Shown in pieces: positions 26,458 to 36,964 of a stretch of 64,000 nucleotides of DNA. Both the position numbers and the translations under genes were made by a program. Numbering within the stretch: position 1 is the stretch's first letter; every line of letters starts with the position of its first letter. The stretch is taken from contig NZ_CATNLY010000034.1 of assembly GCF_950100655.1 (NCBI RefSeq), positions 186,001 through 250,000 of the forward strand, given 5' to 3'. The DNA comes from Pleomorphomonas sp. T1.2MG-36 (GTDB lineage: Bacteria > Pseudomonadota > Alphaproteobacteria > Rhizobiales > Pleomorphomonadaceae). The notes under the pieces were generated by a model that saw nothing but the letters and a program-made list of their open reading frames with translations, was not told the DNA's origin and did not search any database.

Positions 26458-26549
26458 TGGTTCCTCGCGGGCTTTGGGTTTTGGCGACCATAGAGACTTG
26501 AAGCCGCCTCCGAAACCGGCATTTTCCCCGATCTCCACCAGAATTCCGC

Positions 26550-27536
26550 TTACAGCCGGGCGAAAAGCCGCGCCTTGGTTGCATCGTCGCAGAAGGCATC
26601 CTCGATCGCGACACGCGTCACCGCGGTCAGCTCCGCCTCGGTCAGGCCGAAGACGTCGCGCGCCACGCCATATTCGTGGCCGACCGACGTCCAGAAAAAC
26701 GGCGGATCGTCGGTGTTGAGCGAGTGGCGCACGCCCGCCGCCCTGAGCGCCCGCAACGGATGGCGATCGTAGCTTTCGTAGACGCCGAGGGTGACGTTGG
26801 ACACCGGGCACACCTCGAGGTGGATGCCCTCCTCGGCAATGCGGCGAACGAGGTCGGCATTCTCGACGGCGCGCACGCCATGGCCGATTCGCTTCACCGG
26901 AATGGCGTCGATCGTCGCCGCCACCCCTTCCCAGGAGCACCACTCGCCGGCATGGCATGTGAGCGCCAACCCTGCCTCGGAAGCGATCTGGAATGCGGCG
27001 GCGAACTCATGCGGCGCATGGAGGCGCTCTTCGCCGGCCATGCCGAAGCCCACGACCTCCGGCACCAGGTTGTTCACTGCAGCCCGTGCCGCCTCAACAC
27101 CTCGCTCGGGCCCGTAGTGACGCTCAACGAGCGGGATCACCCGCCCGACGATGCCGGTTGCCGCTTCGGCCCGGCGCAGCCCCTCGACGATGCCGTCGAG
27201 GTACGCACGGTAGCCGAGGCCGGAGCGTTCGCCGAAATCCGGCGACACGAAGAACTCGGTGTAGATCGATCCAGCGGCAGCGGCCTGCCGCTGGTAGACC
27301 TCGGCGATCTCGGCGAAATCTTCCGGCGTGCGGAACACCGAGGCGGCGAGATCGTAGGCAACGAGGAAGGCCGAGAAATCGGTCCAGAGATAGCGTCCTT
27401 CGTCGTCGAACAGGCGAGACACGTCCACTCCATAGCGAGCGGCGTTGCGGCGAACGAGCTCGGGCGCGGCACCGGCCTCGAGATGTACGTGAAGTTCGGC
27501 CTTCGGCACCGAAGGCACGGCGGTCGGTTCGGTCAT
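26550..27536 (-). CDS. add: Adenosine deaminase
   Basis: 328-aa metallo-dependent hydrolase that deaminates (deoxy)adenosine to (deoxy)inosine. Zinc ligands and catalytic residues are visible: HVHLEAG (about residues 16-22), HAGEW (about 193-197), a following HGVRA, and LNTDDPPFF (about 272-280). It could belong to the adenosine or the adenine-deaminase-like branch, but the operon with purine phosphorylase favours adenosine. Start ATG 27536 lies 10 bp after deoB; its ribosome site is weak, which suggests coupling. Confidence 0.93.
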   Translation of the reverse strand: MTEPTAVPSVPKAELHVHLEAGAAPELVRRNAARYGVDVSRLFDDEGRYLWTDFSAFLVAYDLAASVFRTPEDFAEIAEVYQRQAAAAGSIYTEFFVSPDFGERSGLGYRAYLDGIVEGLRRAEAATGIVGRVIPLVERHYGPERGVEAARAAVNNLVPEVVGFGMAGEERLHAPHEFAAAFQIASEAGLALTCHAGEWCSWEGVAATIDAIPVKRIGHGVRAVENADLVRRIAEEGIHLEVCPVSNVTLGVYESYDRHPLRALRAAGVRHSLNTDDPPFFWTSVGHEYGVARDVFGLTEAELTAVTRVAIEDAFCDDATKARLFARL

Positions 27537-27546
27537 GGATCGTCTT

Positions 27547-28764
27547 TCAGAGCAGTGAGCGGCCATGCAGGCCGGGCGCAAGGCCAAGCCACGCAGCAAG
27601 GGTTTCGGCCATGTCGGCGAAAGTGTCCGGCCGTCCGGCCGAACCGGGCAGCACACCCTGGCCGGCGAACAGCGCCGGCACGCGTTCGCGCGTATGGTCG
27701 CTGCCGCGCCAGGTCGGATCGCAACCATGATCGGCGGTGATCAACAGCATGTCGCCCTCGCCCATCGCCGCCTCCACCTCCGGCAGCCGCCGGTCGAAGG
27801 CTTCGAGGCAGGCGGCATAGCCGGCAACATCGCGCCGATGTCCGTATTCGGTGTCGAAGTCGACAAGGTTGACGAAGACGAGATCGCCGGCGCCGGCCTC
27901 ACCGAGCGCGGCGATGCCGAGATCGAGGTTGCCGTCGTTGGACTTGCCCTTGCGGGTGATGGTGATGTTCTGATGGGCGAAGATGTCGCCGATCTTGCCG
28001 ATGCCATAGACCTTGCCGCCAGCCGCTTCTACGCGGGTGAGCAGCGTGGGCTCCGGCGGCGGCACGGCGTAGTCACGCCGGTTACTGGTCCGTTTGAAGG
28101 TCTCCCGGCTTTCGCCGACGAAGGGACGAGCGATGACCCGCCCGACGCGGTAACGATCGACCAGCTTGCGGGCGATCTCGCAGTCGGCCAGCAGCTTGGC
28201 AAGGCCGAAATGCGTCTCGTGGGCGGCGATCTGCAACACCGAGTCGGCCGAGGTGTAGACGATCGGCTTGCCGGTGCGGATGTGCTCCTCGCCGAAACGG
28301 TCGATGATCGCCGTACCGGACGCGTGGCAATTGCCGAGGATGCCCGGCACGCCGGTCTCGCGCACATAGGCATCGATGAGTTCGGCCGGGAAGCTCGGCG
28401 GCTCCGGCGGGAAATAGCCCCACTCGAAGGGCACAGGCACGCCGGCAATCTCCCAATGGCCGGACGGCGTGTCCTTGCCGCTCGACACTTCGGCCGGTGC
28501 GGCATAGCGCCCCTCGGCAGCGGTCCGGACGAAACCGGCCGGCTTCCGACCCGTGGCAAGTTCGGCGGCAAGCCCAAGGCCAAGCCGTTCGAGATTGGGA
28601 AGAGAAAGCGGCCCTGACCGCAGGCCATCCTGATCGCCCCGCCCCGCCGCGCATTCGGCGGCGATATGGCCAAGCGTATCGGCGCCCTCGTCGCCGAAAC
28701 GGGCGGCATCCGGCGCACCGCCGATGCCGAAGCTATCGAGCACGATGATGATGGCCCGCTTCAT
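27547..28764 (-). CDS. deoB: Phosphopentomutase
   Basis: 405-aa alkaline-phosphatase-superfamily enzyme interconverting (deoxy)ribose-1-P and -5-P. Metal-binding Asp appears at the start ([16 protein letters not shown]) and later in [20 protein letters not shown]. The nucleophile Thr is probably in [12 protein letters not shown]. Length matches DeoB. It takes the pentose-1-phosphates made by deoA and punA in the same cluster. No deoC aldolase gene follows, so deoxyribose-5-P must be handled elsewhere. GGGGAGG precedes the ATG. Confidence 0.96.
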   Translation of the reverse strand: MKRAIIIVLDSFGIGGAPDAARFGDEGADTLGHIAAECAAGRGDQDGLRSGPLSLPNLERLGLGLAAELATGRKPAGFVRTAAEGRYAAPAEVSSGKDTPSGHWEIAGVPVPFEWGYFPPEPPSFPAELIDAYVRETGVPGILGNCHASGTAIIDRFGEEHIRTGKPIVYTSADSVLQIAAHETHFGLAKLLADCEIARKLVDRYRVGRVIARPFVGESRETFKRTSNRRDYAVPPPEPTLLTRVEAAGGKVYGIGKIGDIFAHQNITITRKGKSNDGNLDLGIAALGEAGAGDLVFVNLVDFDTEYGHRRDVAGYAACLEAFDRRLPEVEAAMGEGDMLLITADHGCDPTWRGSDHTRERVPALFAGQGVLPGSAGRPDTFADMAETLAAWLGLAPGLHGRSLL

Positions 28765-28810
28765 ATGTCCTCCCCGGCGCCCGAGCGGCGCCTCATCCTC
28801 ATCAGTCAGT

Positions 28811-28842
28811 CCTGGGGCGGCGCCGTCCGCAACCGCCCCGGG
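28811..28842 (-). terminator. Intercistronic hairpin between deoA and deoB
   Basis: CCTGGGGCGG (28811-28820) pairs with CCGCCCCGGG (28833-28842) in a 10-bp stem with one G:U. It lies immediately past the deoA stop and before the deoB ribosome site. No U-run; probably an mRNA processing or attenuation element. Confidence 0.5.
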
Positions 28843-28848
28843 GAAGGG

Positions 28849-30165
28849 CTATCCCTCGACCCGCTCGATCACCGACGGTCCACGCTCCGGCCGGTCGCCG
28901 AGCCGATAAGCGGCAATCAGCGCCGCCGAGGCGGCGTCGGCCGCGGCATCGTTCGCCGCATGCACGAATCCGAGCGGCCGGTCGGGACCGACGTCCTCGC
29001 CGAGACCGGCAAGCGACGAGAAGCCGACGGACGGATCGATGGCATCCTGCGGCCGGGTACGGCCACCGCCGAGCCCGACGACGGCAACGCCGATCGCTCG
29101 CGCATCGACGGCAGCGATGGTGCCGGCTTCCGGCGCATGGACCGGCTTCACCACCGGCGCCTTGGCAAGGTAGCTGTCGGCCTTGGTGACGAAATCGATC
29201 GGACCGCCGAGCGCGCTGATCATGCTGCCGAAGATTTCTGCCGCCCGTCCCGAGGTGAACGCTTCCTCGATCGCCACCCGCGCTTCCGCGAGGTCGGGAC
29301 GAAGGCCGCCGATCACCAGCATTTCCGCCGACAGTTCCACCGTCACGTCCCACATGCGGGGATCGATGCGCTTGCCGGTCAGGAAGTCGACGGCGAGTTG
29401 AACCTCCAGCGCGTTGCCGGCGGCCGTGCCGAGCGGCTCGTTCATGTCGGTGATGAGGCCGACGGTCGGCAGGCCGGCACCGTTGGCCACGCTGACCAAG
29501 CTTTCGGCCAGGGCGCGCGAGTCATCGAGCGTCGCCATGAAGGCGCCGGTACCGGTCTTGACGTCGAGCACCAGGCCGTGAAGCCCGGCGGCGAGTTTCT
29601 TCGAGAGGATCGACGCGGTGATGAGATCGATGCTCTCCACCGTGCCGGTCACGTCGCGGATGGCATAGACCCGCTTGTCGGCCGGTGCGAGATCGGCGGT
29701 CTGGCCGATGACGGCGCAACCGACCTCGCGCACCACCTTGCGGAACAGCGCATTGTCCGGCTGCGTCCTGTAGCCGGGCACCGCATCGAGCTTGTCGAGC
29801 GTGCCGCCGGTATGCCCGAGACCGCGACCGGAGATCATCGGCACATAACCGCCGCAGGCCGCGATGGCCGGCGCCAGCATCAGCGACACGGTGTCGCCGA
29901 TACCGCCGGTCGAGTGCTTGTCGAGTGCCGGACCCGGTAGGTCGGACCAGTCGAGCACGGTGCCCGAATCGCGCATGGCGAGCGTCAGCGCCACCCGCTC
30001 TTCGGTGGTCATGCCACGGAAGAAGGTCGCCATGGCGAAGGCCGCCACCTGTCCCTCGGTGACTGAGCCAGCCGTCAATCCCTGGACCATGAAGGCGATC
30101 TCTTCACGGCTGAGCACGGCGCCATCGCGCTTGCGGCGGATGATTTCCTGCGGCAGGAAGCTCAT
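28849..30165 (-). CDS. deoA: Thymidine phosphorylase
   Basis: 438-aa pyrimidine nucleoside phosphorylase releasing thymine or uracil and deoxyribose-1-P. The N-terminus [15 protein letters not shown] is typical. The phosphate-binding KHSTGGIGD (about residues 83-91) and [19 protein letters not shown] (about 111-129) are conserved. Length is standard for DeoA. Its ATG overlaps the stop of punA by 4 bp, so the two are coupled. Confidence 0.96.
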   Translation of the reverse strand: MSFLPQEIIRRKRDGAVLSREEIAFMVQGLTAGSVTEGQVAAFAMATFFRGMTTEERVALTLAMRDSGTVLDWSDLPGPALDKHSTGGIGDTVSLMLAPAIAACGGYVPMISGRGLGHTGGTLDKLDAVPGYRTQPDNALFRKVVREVGCAVIGQTADLAPADKRVYAIRDVTGTVESIDLITASILSKKLAAGLHGLVLDVKTGTGAFMATLDDSRALAESLVSVANGAGLPTVGLITDMNEPLGTAAGNALEVQLAVDFLTGKRIDPRMWDVTVELSAEMLVIGGLRPDLAEARVAIEEAFTSGRAAEIFGSMISALGGPIDFVTKADSYLAKAPVVKPVHAPEAGTIAAVDARAIGVAVVGLGGGRTRPQDAIDPSVGFSSLAGLGEDVGPDRPLGFVHAANDAAADAASAALIAAYRLGDRPERGPSVIERVEG

Positions 30166-30983
30166 GCGGATGCTCCATAGGCTGCGATGACGCGCGGCAG
30201 CATGCGGCGGAGCTTGTCGGCTCCCTTCGGCGCGGCTTCCTTCACCTCCTCGTGGCTGAGCTCCTGATCGGTGAGCCCGGCGGCGGGGTTGGTGACGGTG
30301 GATACGGCGGCGACTTCCAGCCCCATGTAACGGGCGAGGATCACCTCCGGCACCGTCGACATGCCGACGGCGTCGCCACCCAGAATCTTGGCGGCGCGGA
30401 TCTCGGCCGGCGTCTCGAAGGACGGGCCGGTGAACCAGACGTAGACGCCGGAATGCAGCGTGATGCCCTCGGCGGCGGCGGCCTCGCGGAACAGCGCCTG
30501 CAGGCGAAGATCGTAGGCCTGCGACATGCCGACGAAACGATCGTCGCCGAGCTCGCCGACCAGGGGGTTGGAGCCGGTGAAGTTGATGTGGTCGGTGATC
30601 AGCATCAGTTCGCCCGGGCCGACCTCAAGGTGCAGGCCACCGGCAGCATTGGTCAGGATCACCGCCTTGCAGCCGATCAGCTTCAGCACCTCGATCGGCG
30701 TCTTCATGATCGCCGCCTCGCCGTGCTCGTAATAGTGAGCGCGGCCGGACAGCACCGCCACCGGCTGACCGGCGATGCGGCCGATGACCAGCTCGCCCTT
30801 GTGGCTGGAGACGGTGGACACCGGAAAGCCCGGCAGATCGGCGAAGGAGAAGCGGACCGCATCCTCGACGCTATCGGCGAACGAGCCGAGACCGGAGCCG
30901 AGCACCATGCCGACGACCGGCTTCAGATCCGTCTTGGCGGCGATCATCGCCGCCGCGCGGGCAGCGTTGGAAATCTCGGACAT
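30162..30983 (-). CDS. punA: Purine nucleoside phosphorylase, class II (PunA type)
   Basis: 273-aa trimeric-type purine nucleoside phosphorylase acting mainly on (deoxy)inosine and (deoxy)guanosine. The phosphate loop is [11 protein letters not shown] (about residues 27-37), RAHYYEHG (about 81-88) and LTNAAGGL (about 111-118) are family motifs. [13 protein letters not shown] near the C-terminus forms part of the nucleoside site. It differs from the hexameric DeoD class. It follows cdd by 6 bp with a GGAGGAG ribosome site. It would act on the inosine produced by Add. Confidence 0.94.
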   Translation of the reverse strand: MSEISNAARAAAMIAAKTDLKPVVGMVLGSGLGSFADSVEDAVRFSFADLPGFPVSTVSSHKGELVIGRIAGQPVAVLSGRAHYYEHGEAAIMKTPIEVLKLIGCKAVILTNAAGGLHLEVGPGELMLITDHINFTGSNPLVGELGDDRFVGMSQAYDLRLQALFREAAAAEGITLHSGVYVWFTGPSFETPAEIRAAKILGGDAVGMSTVPEVILARYMGLEVAAVSTVTNPAAGLTDQELSHEEVKEAAPKGADKLRRMLPRVIAAYGASA

Positions 30984-30989
30984 GTTCGT

Positions 30990-31409
30990 TCACTCCTCCA
31001 GAACGAAACCGGCCGGCAACAGCTCGGCCATGGTGAAACGCTGGCTGGCGCCGTCGGGGTCGGCGGCCCAGATCTCGATGGACGGCGAGGCCGCAAACTC
31101 CGAAAGGCGCTGGCGGCAGCCGCCGCAGGGCGTGCAGAAGCGACCGCCCGGGACGCGTTCGCCGTCGATGCGGCTCGCCACCACCACGGCGCGGACGATG
31201 CGCTTGGCACCGCCCATCACCAGATGGCCGATGGCCGTCGTCTCGGCACACCAACCCTCGGGGAAGGCGGCGTTCTCCACGTTGCAGCCGGCATAGATGT
31301 TGCCATCGTCGGCAAGCAGCGCCGCGCCGACGGCATAGTTGGAATAGGGCGCATGCGCCTTGGCCCGAGCGGCGCTTGCCGCCGCGAACAGCGTGTCGAA
31401 ATCGGCCAT
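30990..31409 (-). CDS. cdd: Cytidine deaminase
   Basis: 139-aa zinc enzyme of the homotetrameric class converting (deoxy)cytidine to (deoxy)uridine. Zinc and catalytic residues: CAETTAIG (Cys and Glu, about residue 54) and CTPCGGCRQ (two Cys, about 91-94). APYSNYAVGAALL and CNVENAAFPEGW are conserved. The start codon is separated from the nupQ stop by a single base (TGAGATG), so translation is coupled to the transporter. Confidence 0.96.
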   Translation of the reverse strand: MADFDTLFAAASAARAKAHAPYSNYAVGAALLADDGNIYAGCNVENAAFPEGWCAETTAIGHLVMGGAKRIVRAVVVASRIDGERVPGGRFCTPCGGCRQRLSEFAASPSIEIWAADPDGASQRFTMAELLPAGFVLEE

Positions 31410-31410
31410 C

Positions 31411-32379
31411 TCAACGCTCCTTGACGTAGGGCACGCCACCGGCCTTCGGCGGCCGGGCCACACCGATGAAGCCGGCGAGCAGCACGCAGGTCAGCACGTA
31501 GGGCAGTGCCTGGAAGATCTGCACCGGCACCTCGCCGATGCCCGGCACGTCCTTGCCCTGCATGAAGTTGGCAAAGGCATCGAGGAAGCCGAACAGCAGG
31601 CAGGCCAGCATCACCGGAACCGGCCGCCACTTGGCGAAGATCAGCGCGGCGAGCGCGATGTAACCCTTGCCGGCCGACATGTCCTTCACGAAGCCGGCCG
31701 ACTGGGCGATGGCGAGATAGCTGCCGGCGCAGCCGCAGAGGATGCCGGCGCAGATCGTCGCGCGGTAGCGCAACCAGGTGACCGAGATGCCGGCGGTGTC
31801 GACCGCACCCGGATTTTCGCCCACAGCGCGGAGACGCAGGCCGAAGCGGGTGCGATAGAGCACCCACCAGGACGCCGGCACGGCGATGAAGGCAAGATAG
31901 GTCAGGATGTTGTGACCCGAGATGACGTTGGCATAGAAGCGGCCGAGAAAGCCGGTGTCCCGGAGCTCGGCGGCATAGGGGAAGATGATCTCGGTAAACC
32001 GCGCCGAGGCGGCGAGCGGTGGCGTGCGGCCTCCCTGGCTGAACCAGGCCTGCCCCAGCACCGCAGTCAGGCCGGAGGCCAGGAAGTTGATGGCGACGCC
32101 CGAGACGATCTGGTTGCCGCGATTGGTGATCGAGGCGAAGCCGTGGATCAGCGAGATCAGCACCGACACGGTTATGCCGGAGAGCAGGCCGAGCCAGGGC
32201 GAACCGGTCATGAAGGCGGCGACGGCGGCGGCGAAAGCCGAAAACAGCATCTTGCCTTCGAGACCGATGTCGAACACGCCGGCCCGTTCGGTGAACAGAC
32301 CCGCCAGTGCGGTGAAGATCAGCGGAATCGACAAACGAATGGTCGAGCCGAGGATCGAGATGAGGTCGAGGTTTTCCAT
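31411..32379 (-). CDS. nupQ: Nucleoside ABC transporter permease, NupQ/YufQ type
   Basis: 322-aa integral membrane protein of the RbsC/LivH-like BPD_transp_2 family with about nine hydrophobic segments. It includes GLEGKMLFSAFAAAVAAFM (about residues 40-58), GSTIRLSIPLIFTALAG near the start and FLDAFANFMQGKDVPGIG near the C-terminus. It pairs with the second permease upstream to import nucleosides. GGAGGAG lies upstream of the ATG. The nucleoside assignment rests on the BMP-type binding protein and the salvage genes that follow. Confidence 0.92.
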   Translation of the reverse strand: MENLDLISILGSTIRLSIPLIFTALAGLFTERAGVFDIGLEGKMLFSAFAAAVAAFMTGSPWLGLLSGITVSVLISLIHGFASITNRGNQIVSGVAINFLASGLTAVLGQAWFSQGGRTPPLAASARFTEIIFPYAAELRDTGFLGRFYANVISGHNILTYLAFIAVPASWWVLYRTRFGLRLRAVGENPGAVDTAGISVTWLRYRATICAGILCGCAGSYLAIAQSAGFVKDMSAGKGYIALAALIFAKWRPVPVMLACLLFGFLDAFANFMQGKDVPGIGEVPVQIFQALPYVLTCVLLAGFIGVARPPKAGGVPYVKER

Positions 32380-32390
32380 GGATCTCCTCC

Positions 32391-33494
32391 TCAGGCCTTG
32401 CCGAACCGCTGCCAGACCCGGACGATGGCCGGGCGGAAGAGGTATTCGAGGGCGCCGGCGAACAGGATCACCAGACCCTGGATGACGACGATCATGTCGC
32501 GAGTGATCTTCGGCATGTCGAAGGACAGGGCGTCGCCGCCCTGATAGAGCACGCCGAACAGGATGGCGGCGAGCACGATGCCGATCGGGTGGCTGCGTCC
32601 CATCAGCGACACGGCGATGCCGACGAAGCCGGCGCCGCCGACGAACTCCACCTGCAGGCGGGCCGAAGCACCGAGCACCGGGTTGAGCGCCATCATGCCG
32701 GCGAGACCGCCGGAGATCAGCATGGTGATGATCACCGTCTTCACATAGGGAATGCCGGCGTAGACGGCGGCCGTCGGACTGGCGCCGAGGGTGCGGATCT
32801 CATAGCCGAGCTTGGTCCGCCAGATCAGCATCCAGACCGCGAAGCACATGAAGAGCGCGATCAGGAACGACGCGTTGAACGGCGCCGCGCCGAGCTTTCC
32901 ACCGAACATGGCGATCAGCCAGTCAAGCTTGGGCAACTGGCCGCCTTCGAGGAAAACGCGGGTTTCCGGCGCCATCTTGCCCGGCACGATGAGCACGTGC
33001 ACGAGCAGATAGACCATCATCGCCGCGCCGATGAAGTTGAACATGATGGTGGTGATGACGATGTGGCTGCCCCGCTTGGCCTGCAGCCAGGCCGGGATCA
33101 GCGCCCAGGCGGCGCCGAAGATCGCAGCGCCCACCACCGCGAAGGGCATCGTCACGTACCAGGGCACGTAATGGTCGAGAGCGAGCGAGGCGAGTGCCGC
33201 GCCGAGGCCGCCGACATAGGCCTGACCTTCCGAGCCGATGTTGAACAGGCCGGCGTGGTAGGCGACTGCCACCGACAGACCGGTGAAGATGAAGTTGGTG
33301 GCGTAATAAAGCGTGAAGCCTATGCCCTCGCCATTGCCGAGCGCGCCCTGCAGCAGCAGCGTCACGGCATCGAGCGGGCTTTCGCCGATGAACCAGACGA
33401 CGGCGCCGGAAATCAGGAAGGCGACCACAAGGTTGAGGAACGGCATCAGGCCGTAGGTGATCCAATTGGGAAGCGGAACGGACGCGGTGCTCAT
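32391..33494 (-). CDS. nupP: Nucleoside ABC transporter permease, NupP/YufP type
   Basis: 367-aa BPD_transp_2 family permease with about ten hydrophobic segments. LFNIGSEGQAYVGGLGAALA (about residues 84-103), VITTIMFNFIGAAM (about 148-161) and GGAGFVGIAVSLMGRSHPIG (about 285-304) are typical of the longer partner in BMP/Nup importers. Start ATG 33494 has GAGG 5-6 nt upstream; the frame begins six codons earlier at a TTG without a better site. It follows the ATPase gene by 7 bp. Confidence 0.92.
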   Translation of the reverse strand: MSTASVPLPNWITYGLMPFLNLVVAFLISGAVVWFIGESPLDAVTLLLQGALGNGEGIGFTLYYATNFIFTGLSVAVAYHAGLFNIGSEGQAYVGGLGAALASLALDHYVPWYVTMPFAVVGAAIFGAAWALIPAWLQAKRGSHIVITTIMFNFIGAAMMVYLLVHVLIVPGKMAPETRVFLEGGQLPKLDWLIAMFGGKLGAAPFNASFLIALFMCFAVWMLIWRTKLGYEIRTLGASPTAAVYAGIPYVKTVIITMLISGGLAGMMALNPVLGASARLQVEFVGGAGFVGIAVSLMGRSHPIGIVLAAILFGVLYQGGDALSFDMPKITRDMIVVIQGLVILFAGALEYLFRPAIVRVWQRFGKA

Positions 33495-33501
33495 CTCGGC
33501 C

Positions 33502-35025
<1,524 letters not shown>

Positions 35026-35051
35026 GGCTTGACGGCTCCGGATACGAAAAA

Positions 35052-35090
35052 GGCGCAAGGCACGCCCGAAAATCGGCCATGCCTTGCGCC
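35052..35090 (-). terminator. Intercistronic hairpin after the nucleoside-binding protein
   Basis: GGCGCAAGGCA (35052-35062) and TGCCTTGCGCC (35080-35090) form a perfect 11-bp stem with a 17-nt loop, just past the binding-protein stop at 35106. A short T-rich stretch follows on the minus strand (CCTTTTTCG). This fits partial termination and 3' protection that raises binding-protein expression over the membrane genes. Confidence 0.75.
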
Positions 35091-35105
35091 CTCATGACGG
35101 TGAGA

Positions 35106-36101
35106 TCACTTCGGGCAGGAGTTGTCCGACATGTAGTCGTGCACCTTGACCGCGCCGGAGACGATATCGGCCTTGGCCTTCTCGACCGCCGCCAGGATTT
35201 CCGGCGTGATCAGAGGCTTGTTGTTGTCGTCATAGGCCCAGGAGACGCCGTCTTCCTTGATGCCCAGCGCCTGCACGCCGGCCGTGAACTTGTCGGACTT
35301 GGCATCGGCGAAGGCATTGTAGACCGCGAGGTCGACGCGCTTGACCATCGAGGTCAGCACCGAACCCGGATGCAGGTAGTTCTGGTTGCTGTCGACGCCG
35401 ATCGAGAACTTGCCCTGGTCGGCAGCCGTCTGCAGTACGCCGATACCGGAGGCGCCGGCCGCCGCGTAGATGACGTCCGCGCCCTGGTCGATCTGGCCCT
35501 TGGTGAGCTCGCCGGCGCGCACCGGGTCGCTCCAGGCGGCGCCGGTGGTGCCGACGTAGTTCTGGAACACCTCGTTACCGGCCTTGGCCGCACGAGCGCC
35601 CTGGTCGTAGCCGCATTCGAACTTGCGGATCAGGGGAATGTCCATGCCGCCGACGAAGCCGACCTTGCCGGTCTTCGAGAACAGGCCGGCAACCGTACCG
35701 ACGAGGTAGGAGCCTTCCTCTTCCTTGTAGACAACCGAACGGACGTTCGGCTTGTCGACGACGGCGTCGACGATGACAAACTTGGTGTCGGGGAACTCGG
35801 TTGCCACCTTCTCGATGGCCGAAGTCCAGGCGAAGGAGACGGCTACGATCGGGTTGAAGCCCTTGGAGGCGAAATTGCGGATCGCCTGCTCGCCCTGGGT
35901 ATCGCCGGTCGGTTCGAAGTCGCGGTATTCGATACCGGTCTCGGCCTTGAACTTCTCGGCGCCGGCATATGACGCCTCGTTGAAGGACTTGTCGAACTTG
36001 CCGCCGGTGCCATAGACAAGCGCCGGCTTGACGTCAGCGGCCATAGCGGTGCTCGCCATCATGGCTGCGACAAAGGTAGCGCCGATCAGTTTGTTGATCA
36101 T
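35106..36101 (-). CDS. BMP family nucleoside-binding lipoprotein-like periplasmic protein
   Basis: 331-aa periplasmic binding protein of the Bmp/Med (PnrA-like) family, which binds purine or other nucleosides. A Sec signal peptide covers residues 1-22 (AAMMASTAMA, then ADVKPAL). No lipobox Cys is seen, so it is soluble rather than lipid-anchored. Family segments include YGTGGKFDKSFNEASYAGAE and VGFVGGMDIPLIRKFECGYDQG. Start ATG 36101 has GAGGAA 5 nt upstream. It is the first gene of the salvage cluster, followed by a hairpin and the ATPase. Confidence 0.93.
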   Translation of the reverse strand: MINKLIGATFVAAMMASTAMAADVKPALVYGTGGKFDKSFNEASYAGAEKFKAETGIEYRDFEPTGDTQGEQAIRNFASKGFNPIVAVSFAWTSAIEKVATEFPDTKFVIVDAVVDKPNVRSVVYKEEEGSYLVGTVAGLFSKTGKVGFVGGMDIPLIRKFECGYDQGARAAKAGNEVFQNYVGTTGAAWSDPVRAGELTKGQIDQGADVIYAAAGASGIGVLQTAADQGKFSIGVDSNQNYLHPGSVLTSMVKRVDLAVYNAFADAKSDKFTAGVQALGIKEDGVSWAYDDNNKPLITPEILAAVEKAKADIVSGAVKVHDYMSDNSCPK

Positions 36102-36526
36102 CGTGTTCCTCACCCCTTTTGGAAGGAGCCCCCGTTCGGGCTGGTCGGCGGAGGAAATCCCTATATGCCCCTCCCCCGAGTGGCGCATACCTAAGCATGC
36201 TTTCTACGCGTTTGCATCGTCTTTCTTCTGTTTTTGACCAAATGGACAATATTGATGCACAACGCTTTCGGGGGAGGCAGAGAGTGCCGGTTCACGCGCC
36301 AGCAAAGGCGGGATCGCGCCGCTTTGGTGGCGACGCCGGTCGTCCCGAGCCGGCGCGGCGGGCCGACCATCCATACCAACTTTACGTATTTGCCCTTAGA
36401 ATAGTCGGATAACATCTCCCCGGCAGCCGAAATTTCCGAGGAGCGAGGCGCAAAACCAATACCGTTTCAGGGGGAAAGGCGCTAAGAGCGTGCCCAGCGA
36501 GTTCCCTGCTGCACCCGAAGGACACG
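36102..36526. promoter_or_regulatory. Divergent regulatory region, nucleoside cluster / mgsA
   Basis: 425-bp AT-richer gap between the nucleoside-binding protein (minus) and mgsA (plus). It must hold both promoters. A perfect 10-bp palindrome AAGCATGCTT lies at 36193-36202, about 90 bp before the binding-protein start, and is a possible operator. I could not assign clear -35/-10 boxes, saw no riboswitch fold and found no gene here. Confidence 0.45.
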
Positions 36527-36952
36527 ATGACCGCGCCCATCGCAACCGCCATCGCCCCGGCCATTGCGCTCGTCGCCCACGACGCCAGGAAGGACGCAAT
36601 GGTCGCCTTCGCCCGCGCCCATGAGCGGCGGCTCTCCGAGTTCCGCCTGTTCGCCACCGGCACCACCGGCGGCCGCATCCTCGAAGCCTGCCCGACCCTC
36701 GACGTGACCCGCCTGAAGAGCGGTCCGCTCGGTGGCGACCAGCAGATCGGCGCCATGATCGCCGAGGAGCGGCTCAGCGGCCTCATCTTCTTCATCGATC
36801 CGCTGTCGCCCATGCCGCACGACGTCGACGTCAAGGCGCTCACCCGCCTGTCGGTCGTCTATGACATTCCGATGGCCCTCAACCGCGCAACGGCGGAGCT
36901 GTTGATCCGCGCCGACGATTTCGCCCACCTCTCCCCCGTTTCCTCCGACTGA
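36527..36952 (+). CDS. mgsA: Methylglyoxal synthase
   Basis: 141-aa cytoplasmic enzyme converting dihydroxyacetone phosphate to methylglyoxal and phosphate, an overflow bypass of lower glycolysis. Conserved segments are [12 protein letters not shown] (about residues 14-25), [10 protein letters not shown] with the phosphate-binding Thr (about 43-52), [12 protein letters not shown] with the catalytic Asp (about 66-77) and [11 protein letters not shown] (about 103-113). Length matches MgsA. It is 12 bp upstream of glk, suggesting a shared message. The detoxifying partner gloB lies at 59.6-60.4 kb in this window. Confidence 0.95.
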   Translation: MTAPIATAIAPAIALVAHDARKDAMVAFARAHERRLSEFRLFATGTTGGRILEACPTLDVTRLKSGPLGGDQQIGAMIAEERLSGLIFFIDPLSPMPHDVDVKALTRLSVVYDIPMALNRATAELLIRADDFAHLSPVSSD

Positions 36953-36964
36953 GCGAAGATCACG

